Of a stretch of DNA of 64,000 nt, positions 56,579 through 64,000 are shown piece by piece; the stretch's first letter is position 1, and every line of letters starts with the position of its first letter. A model generated the notes under the pieces. The model was not told the origin of the DNA. It searched no databases and saw only the letters and a program-made list of their open reading frames with translations. The DNA comes from Diospyros lotus (lineage: Eukaryota; Streptophyta; Magnoliopsida; Ericales; Ebenaceae): assembly GCF_014633365.1 (NCBI RefSeq), contig NC_068347.1, forward strand, positions 11,809,655 to 11,873,654, given 5' to 3'. The translations under genes were made by a program, and so were the position numbers.

Positions 56579-58619
56579 TGTAAAACCCGACATTTTTTAG
56601 CATCAAATATGATGTAATGCTTAAGACTATTAGGTTCTGATACTTAAGGAAATAGGTCATTTCAAGGGATTATAGAAGTCATGATGAGGTACACAAATCA
56701 AAGCATGAGGTGGCAAGGCAAAGGTTTAAATAGCTGAAAAGGTACATACGTTAGTTTACATTTCAATTCAGCTTTGGATTTCAAACAACATTTAAATCCA
56801 CCTTTGGATCATTTTGAAATCCAAGACTTAGCCTCAAAAGTCTCCAAAATTTATCCTCAAGGACACATGGCAAGCAACCATTGGATTACTTGGAAGCTAA
56901 GTTAAGGCCTCATGATGATGCATAATGACTCCCTTGAGGTGGTGAATAAGACTCATGATGACCCTTGAGGTGACGAGATGTGGTTGGTTAGTATAAATAA
57001 AAGCCTAGGTTGATCACAAATCATTCCAAACATTTTTTAGGAGAATCTCTTCTAAAATGAGGGAAGAAAAGAGGAGGGTCTGGTTCTTGAGAACAAGGGG
57101 AGAATCCTACAAAAAAAAGGAAGAAAATCGGTGGAGAAACGAAGGAGAACAAGAGGTTCACCCCATGAAGGACAGTCACCGAAAAATGCCCCCAACCTCT
57201 AGAAAAATCAAAGGTAAGTTTGATTTCTCAGTATAATCTTTTAGAGAACTGAAAGAGGAGTCTATAGGTTCAAACATAAGGCGAAACGGAGCTCGGATGT
57301 GGGAGATATGGTTGTTTTAAACGGCAACCCAAAAATCCAGCGGAAGGGGGCAGCGACGCATGTAACACATGCGCCCTAGATTGCTATGAGTGGCTGCATG
57401 TTCACCCTTCTGGTGGCGCATGGTGGCACGTGCGAGGCCCTCTCTTGTTGAAATTTTCCAGTTTTCAAGCTCTTTTAATTTCCTTCAACTCTATATAAGA
57501 ATATCTTAAGTTGATGCCTCAGATTTTATGCAATTGCAGCAAAACCTAAACCCGAACCCTGTAAACAGTAACTTCAAAAGGTATAAAGCTAAGATGAGTG
57601 GTTTATGCATGCTTCTTACTTCTTCTTGATCACTCTTGGGTTCATTTATGGGTGGTTTGGTGCTTACGTCTCATGTTTTCTTGGTTTGGAGCATATCATT
57701 TCCACTTTGTTGCATCGGGTATGACCATGACGACTTTCATGCATGGCTTGTGGCTTGCATATCATATTCCTTATCTTTTTTCATATATCATGTCGTGGTT
57801 AGCAGGTTACATCTAATGTTTCCTTGCTTTGAGCATATCTTTCCCATTTTATACGCATATCGGTGTTTGTATTTGTGGCTAGTTGATGGGACTAGAATTT
57901 GAACATGATGATTGACAGCTTATTGGTGGAACATCACGATGATCAGGGAGAAATCCAGTGCCAGAGGTGAGGCCATGCCTAAAGGCAAGGAATGAGAAGT
58001 TGGACCACGATAATGTGCCCAGAGATGGGGCTTAACTTAGAGGTGAGGCTGAGAAGTTCGACACGAGTGCTGGCAGGGATGATTGTGACTCGGGGAGGTT
58101 TTATATGGACATGATCTTGGGAGATTTGTACTTATTTCTACATATTTCCTGGCATAACTGCATATTGCTCTTGCATGCATAGTTTCCTTTCTTGTACCAC
58201 TCACTTAGGTGTAACAATCTAACTCGGGTGTTTCATACCCCTAGAACTTTGAACGTTCCAAGTATGTCAGATGTGACAGGTATCCCAGGTTCAAGTTTGA
58301 GTAAAGGCGAGGAGGAGGTGGGCATTTAGTTTTGGTTTTCTTGATTTGTTCATACAAACTTGTAATTCAAAGAGTTGTATTGTAAATATGATACTTGAGA
58401 ACAGGATGCATGGAGGTGGGTGTGTCCAATGGTTGTACTACAAATAACAAGCAAAAGATGCGATGTTTATATTGTTGAGTGAAAATCCTAGCTATTTATC
58501 TACTCAAGTTCGATCCTTGCTTCTATTGATAAAGGATTTCCAATAATGCCTGAGGTTTTTATTAACGTATAATGAACTTCATATAGCTTAATTATATATT
58601 TGAAAAGTGGGGCGTTACA
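56579..58619 (+). mobile_element. Solo LTR, family B-like (copy 4)
   Basis: TGTAAAACCCGACATTTTTT to GTGGGGCGTTACA, 2041 bp, with target duplication CCTTT (56574-56578, 58620-58624). It is diverged from the other B copies but collinear ('ggacacatggcaagcaacca', 'ctcacttaggtgtaac'). Confidence 0.9.
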
Positions 58620-58624
58620 CCTTT

Positions 58625-58929
58625 TCTCCTTTTATACTTGTTGTCAAGAGAATAAAATATACAAGTACAACCTTCTTTTTTCATGAAATAATATTAGAAC
58701 ATTTAAAAATTAAGATAAAAAAAATAAGAAAAAATTTAGAGTTATTTTGGAGCCTTAATGGTCAAAATTGTGCATTAAAAGCACTTGCAACGACTAGTTT
58801 TCTAGGTTTCAGCACACTTTTTACTTGATTACAAAGAGTTTGTAATCAAATATTTTTAACAAATACTTGATTATTTTTGTTCTACTGAGACATGAATTAA
58901 ATACTCAATTGCTTCTCAAATATAATTGA
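58625..58929 (-). mobile_element. Copia LTR (family E, copy 4), segment 2
   Basis: AT-rich, with the start of the 'acttgattac/tactcaattgc' motif array. Confidence 0.6.
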
Positions 58930-61085
58930 TGTGATGATCTGCTCCCACCTATCAGGTGCCATAGGTGTCCAATCGACCGAATCATTCTCCTATCAAGCAA
59001 TAATTGAAGAGATGGACTACGTTTTTATAAGAAACGCCTTATGTGGGGACTAAACTTTGTCCTTCTCTTTGATCCACTCTAGGATTCGGTCCCAAACACT
59101 TAAAAAAAATATTGCGGAACGGAACCCGAACCCCGAGTGAGGTTCACCTTTCTTCAGCTCACCTCACAACAAGCCAAAGATGACCCAGGCACAAAATAAC
59201 ATATCAAAAATTCATTGAGTACTGGGGATTTATGGAAAAATCCTTTTTGATCTTTACACAATCAAAAAACTTGGCTCCACCAAACTAAAGCCACTTACAA
59301 CATGGAATCTCATAAGCATCTAATACATTAAGTTGATTACAACCAACTAGATACCATCTAGAGCCAACAACACATACATTCAACAGACAAGAACATATAT
59401 GGAATATATACAACATACGAAACTCAGGCAACCACGCTAGTCGCCACTTCATCCTCCCGACATTATCACGGCTTGCATCTGGACTTGCAATATCTACAAC
59501 ACAAGGTGAAACCTCATGAGTCATAATGACTCAGTAAGGGTGCAAATGAATGTAAACGAGATAATATATGAGATGCAATGACAAGTAAATATGCATGAAT
59601 GGTGAGGCATTACTACCTTCCGAACCCATTTGTTTGAGGCATTAACCTCTCATATTACTCCTAGCATGCATCTAGTCTCCCCATAGCCATAGGACTCCAC
59701 TAGACCACCTATAAAGCATACACAACAAGCAACTGTACACAACATATATTCATTGATTTTGCCAAACATTCACAAGGCCGCCCACCCTTGGGGCCATCAC
59801 TTACCTAGCTTGAAACTTTTTCTGCCATGAGCGAGAACACTTGGCTGAACTCCAAACTATTCTAGGATCATTGCCTCCATGGTAGAACCTAGATGCAATC
59901 ACACAGAAACTCAACTATATCATAAATTAAACTAGGGCCTATGTTTTTGTCATACCTTACAAAAACTCACTCGTCAACTATTTTTAAACAACCCCAACTA
60001 AGGGTTTAATCCCAACAAAAGCTTATTCTACATTATCACCCATAATGCAAATAACTCGAAATAATTTAATTCATTTACCTCAACCAATCTGGAGGAGAAA
60101 TCTGGCAAAACCCCACACTGGTGTTGCCCCGCCGTCGACGGTCGCCACAGCCGACCTCCCGAGACCGCTCGCATCCGTCGTTACTATCGCTGCTTCAGCG
60201 ATCGCCAAGCACTGCCTTGGTCGCTGCTCTCCACAACCACACCACCAACCACCCCTAGTTACTACAAAGTCATCGTCATTGGCCGCCTTTAAAGTTGTTT
60301 TGTCAACCTCCATCGCTGACCACCGCTGCTACTTCAGGCCGCCGCCGCTACTACCATTATCAATCAACTTTCAACCGCCACCAATCACCTCCACCTATCT
60401 TTCTCTCCTTCAATCTCTCTTCCATCTCTTAGCCAAATGCTCTCAAAGGAGAGAAACCAATTTCAAAATTTAATTTTTGGCCACTATTAAACACTTGGCC
60501 CCCAAGCTTCACACACACACACATATATATAATTACACATTTAACCACTTCCAAATTCTCATTAATTCCACTTGAAGAATTATTAATTACACTTGAACCC
60601 TCCAAGGCCTTAAATTATTTACCATCAAGCCACTAAAAATCTTGATTTCTCTGAATTTAATAATCGATAGCTACTCGGAAAGATCGATTTTGTCCCGGTG
60701 CCTTCACAAGACCTTTTCTCCACCAAAAAATGCTTCAGGGTTGCCTCACACACAAAAATGAGCCCCCCTCAAGGTCCCTTTGACTTTTTGGATGTCCTTT
60801 ACGACCATTCAATACAGTCAACAATTTGGCCTTATATAAAAACTATTCCAGAAACTATTTAGGATCCGATTGCTTTCAGCATCATTAGTCTCACCTCGAG
60901 ACACTCGCCAACCTCGTGCCCTCTTTCCTAGACATCCAAGTCCTAGAGCATTCCCTACCGTCAATTAGATAATTTGTTAATTTATTTCTCAAAACCAACT
61001 TTTGGGGCTCTCTAGACCACTCAAGGGTCTTCAAAATTACTGGAAATCCTATATTTTCCAACACCATCTAATATCGGGTATTACA
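58930..61085 (-). mobile_element. Solo LTR, family H
   Basis: On the minus strand it begins TGTAATACCCGATATTAG. On the plus strand it starts TGTGATGATCTGCTCCC. ATTGA (58925-58929) and ATAGA (61086-61090) are a likely target duplication with one change. 2156 bp. 'ctcatgagtcataatgactc' is a phrase common in plant Ty3/gypsy LTRs. The 142-residue plus frame at 60045-60473 lies in its GC-rich part and is not a believable gene. Confidence 0.8.
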
Positions 61086-61124
61086 ATAGATTATACATCA
61101 ACTTGTACTCGATTGCAAATGAAA

Positions 61125-63600
61125 TATAATGACCCGTTAGAGGGCCTAGAATTTATTTAGAATTATTTAATTAATTTTTGAGTTAAAAGAATTTGCTAAT
61201 TAATTATTTAATGTGGAAATTTAGAGATTTTTAAAAGAGAATGATAGCATTTAATGGCATGAAAGTAATTATAGAGTTTTAATAATAATTTCTTTTAATA
61301 GGAATTATTTATTTATATGATATTAAGTATTTAAAGGAGATTGAGAATCCATGTGTGAGAAGGATTAAGTGGAAATTATCTAAATTAATTAAGAATAAGG
61401 TCTCCAAGTTATAGTAAGAGAAGGAGATAGGCTTCTAGCGCTTCTTATGTGTGTATATAAGTCTCATAAGACTTAACTTTCTTCACACCGTAAAGAACAG
61501 AGAGCCAAAAAGAGGTAGCAATGCTTTGGCATATGAGATTCTTATTGAATCATTTGAGTCGATCAGAATTATCAAGGCAAGTATCTTCCCTGTAATCCCT
61601 TTCATTACAGGTTTATGTTAGTTCATCCTCATATTTTCAAGATTCTAGTTTGATCCTCAATTGTATCAGTTAGCAGAGAAGCGTACGTATATAAATATAT
61701 ATGTATTTATATCAGCATATAGTAAGTTCACGAACGAGATATGCATGATTTCTTATAGCGATTCAATCAAACATTATCTTTAAATCATCCTTGATATTGT
61801 TTCTTGACAATTGGAATTTGTTTTCCCGAAATTTTTTTCAAAATGGTGTAGTTTTGTTAAGTTTTGTTCAAAAGCAGAGTCCACATTAGCGTTCATGTTC
61901 ATCAAATTTAATTGCAGATATTCGAATGGGTCTTCCCATATCTAAATGGGTTAATCTATGTATGTGAGTGGCATCCAGATGGGGCAGTGCCTATCCGTAT
62001 GAGTGAAAAAGATTTATGTGAGACATCCGAATGGCTTTGTTTGTATCTGGATGTCCTTTGTTTGATATTCGGATGCCCCTTTGTTTGATATCCGGATGCT
62101 TTGATCCGCATCCAGATGAGTTTAGTGATTCCTTGAGAGTGATATATGGATACCTTGTGCTGTATCCGAATGTGTCTATTATTATTGAGAGTGATATTCA
62201 GATACATCGAGTCATATCCGAATGTGTCTAGCCTAGTGTGTGATATCCAAATGTCTCCCTCATGCATCGGACGAGTCAAGTTGATATCTGGATGCCTTGT
62301 TTTATATTCAGATGCCTCTCTCAAGTTTTGAAATTTCATATCCGAATAGCTGTTGTAGCATCCAAATGTCTTAGAGGGATATCCTGATGATTTGAATCAT
62401 ATTCGGATGTCTTGTGCCATATCCGAATAAGTCTCAACATATCCGAATAGCTTGTGTTTATAAGCCCAGTGTATCTGAATGAGTGTTCAGCATATCTGGA
62501 TGGGCTTCCATCGCATCCAGATGTCTTTCCTCACATCTGAATGTCTTCTTCCATGTCCGGATGTCTCCCTTCATATCCGAATAGTTCCTTTGAGATCAGA
62601 GTGTGTTTTCCAATGAATTCTAATTCAAGTTTTATTTAAATTAAAATATTCAATAATTCCAAATATTGAATTCATATGCCATAATATGTCAAAATTAATT
62701 ATGCCCATATTACATAATTAATAGAATCTTTGCATTCCAATATATTGAAGATCAAACTATATGTTTAGCATTCATTATGACATGATCAACATTATTTCGT
62801 GAGATTATGTACATACATCTTAGTATGAGTATTGAGCATGACTTTATATGGAGCACTTCATATCTTGTGCTAGCATGTGTTTAGACATTGCATTTAGTAT
62901 ACGCAAGGCGGCTTGTCTGCGCGGATCCCACCAGTTTCAGTTTATGTGTTGCTTTCCTGGTGACGACCAGGGAGCTAAGGGCATATTGCCCACAGTATAT
63001 GCTTACAGTTTTTATGTATACAGAATTCAGATCAGTCAGGTATGTATTACCAGATTATATGGGCCTATGAGCCAAAGTTGCATACTTGCATTTATTTATA
63101 ATTTATTTGCATTGCATCTTGTAAATGCAATTTTTCAATGATTATTATATCTCTCAATACAAGAAAATAGTTAGTATTTTATCAGTATCGATATTCTTTG
63201 ATTTAGCTTCAGTTAGAGCTTTATAGCTCACCTTGTACTCTTGACCATTCCAGGTCCTAGCAAGGGAGTACCAGATGTGAGGCCTAGCAGCAGTGGTCAG
63301 TAATGCGTGTATGCGGAGCTTCTCAAGAATAAAAGATGTGTAGGAGTTTTGTTAGTTTATAATATCTTATTAGTTTAGGATTATTTTAAATCTTAGTTGA
63401 GGGATTGTCCCTTAGACAGAGTTTATGGTTTTCAGTTTATGTTGACTTAGAGTTCAATTTCTATTGTTTGAGATGCTTCTAGTTTTGATTAGTTGAGTAA
63501 TTGATGATTTCAGATTCAGTTTATTAGAGAGTTTATTTTATTCTATCTATTTTTCCCGTAGCACCTCTTCTTGGGCAATTCTAGGAGAATGGGTGTTACA
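61125..63600 (+). mobile_element. Solo LTR, family G (copy 2)
   Basis: Starts TATAATGACCCGTTAGAG (TG mutated to TA) and ends GAATGGGTGTTACA, 2476 bp. TGAAA and CGAAA flank it (one change). It has a TATA-like 'gtgtatataagtctc' at about 61451. It contains the ATCCGGATG-type array at 61920-62580. Confidence 0.85.
61920..62580. repeat. Short-motif array 'atatccgaatg / atccagatg'
   Basis: About 25-30 irregularly spaced copies of (C)ATATCCGAATG and its variants CATCCAGATG and ATATCTGGATG, separated by ~10-20 bases of unrelated sequence. The core is the palindrome ATCCGGAT or one change from it. Confidence 0.85.
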
Positions 63601-63605
63601 CGAAA

Positions 63606-64000
63606 AATACTCGATTATAAAAGAATAATACTCGTTTATAAATTGTGATTACTTAATTACTTTTGATCTAGCTGAAACTTATAATAAATATTCGATTACA
63701 AAAGAATAATTATGCTAGTACAAAAGATATATTACTCAATTACAAAATTCAATCACTCAAGTAAAAGATGCTAAAAAATTCTAACATATATTTACTTGAT
63801 TACAAGAGAAGATTACTCAAGCATAAATAGATATTTACTCAATTATAAACATGAGTACTCTATTGCTTTTACCATACTAGAGACATAACTACTCAATTAC
63901 AAAACATATTAGGCGAGAACAAACTCTTACATACTAGAATACATTATAACTTGTAATCGATTATATGCTATAAAAAAATTGGTTACTCGATTACAATAAG
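63606..64000 (-). repeat. Copia LTR (family E, copy 4), segment 3: 'tactcgattacaa' array
   Basis: About 20 copies of ACTCGATTAYAA-type motifs separated by short spacers. It runs off the window. Confidence 0.75.

Noticed and set aside
60045..60473. 142-residue Pro/Ser-rich plus frame
   Set aside because: It lies within solo LTR H in a CCACC-rich patch. Composition alone explains the open frame.

Overview
The window is repeat-dense nuclear DNA from a flowering plant, probably a eudicot. That call rests on plant-type transposon families: SIRE-like Ty1/copia, Tat/Retand-like and Tekay-like Ty3/gypsy, TRIM, CACTA and hAT. The species cannot be named from sequence. I see no intact host gene, rRNA, tRNA gene or CRISPR array. 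Most long open frames are either decayed retrotransposon genes or chance frames inside LTRs and simple repeats.

Layout. 1-854 is the end of a CACTA element that jumped into a minus-strand SIRE-like copia element (855-about 7150). That copia element was also hit by a solo LTR, here called family B (1140-3438). 7150-12870 is AT-rich DNA holding an LTR fragment, a TA-rich minisatellite, a TRIM (9901-10534) and a tandem and inverted 'cctaaatttcat' repeat block. 12868-24598 was one AT-rich minisatellite. It is now split by a very young Tekay-type LTR element (13574-21411, TSD TTATA), an LTR called I (about 22002-23296) and an LTR called C (23534-24403, TSD CCTAC).

24599-42923 is the deepest nest. 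A minus-strand copia LTR contains a plus-strand copia solo LTR (25542-42209). That LTR contains a complete CACTA (25608-28950, TSD AAA) and a Retand-like Ty3/gypsy element (29726-41681, TSD AAATA). The Retand element carries decayed gag-pol and a separate antisense gene with its own TATA box and introns. A truncated family-B LTR sits near its 3' end. 42924-48045 is a mosaic of LTR pieces. 48046-51600 is a poorly recognised island with a 48-bp tandem repeat and a TRIM with three LTRs (50331-51380, TSD ACGAG). 51600-55705 is a second C-type LTR broken by a hAT element (52148-53109, TSD CTTAGGGA) and a family-B solo LTR (53152-55466, TSD TGGGA). 55848-64000 is a copia LTR containing three solo LTRs (56579-58619, 58930-61085, 61125-63600).

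The elements do not form a pathway; they record successive insertions. Target-site duplications fix the boundaries and relative order of most of them. The features closest to unusual biology are the antisense gene inside the Retand element, the three-LTR TRIM, the pol III-like boxes and paired perfect hairpins inside the young Tekay LTR, and the element-specific short-motif arrays inside copia LTRs. I found no evidence for a wholly new system. Element names (B, C, E, G, H, I, J) are local labels used only here.
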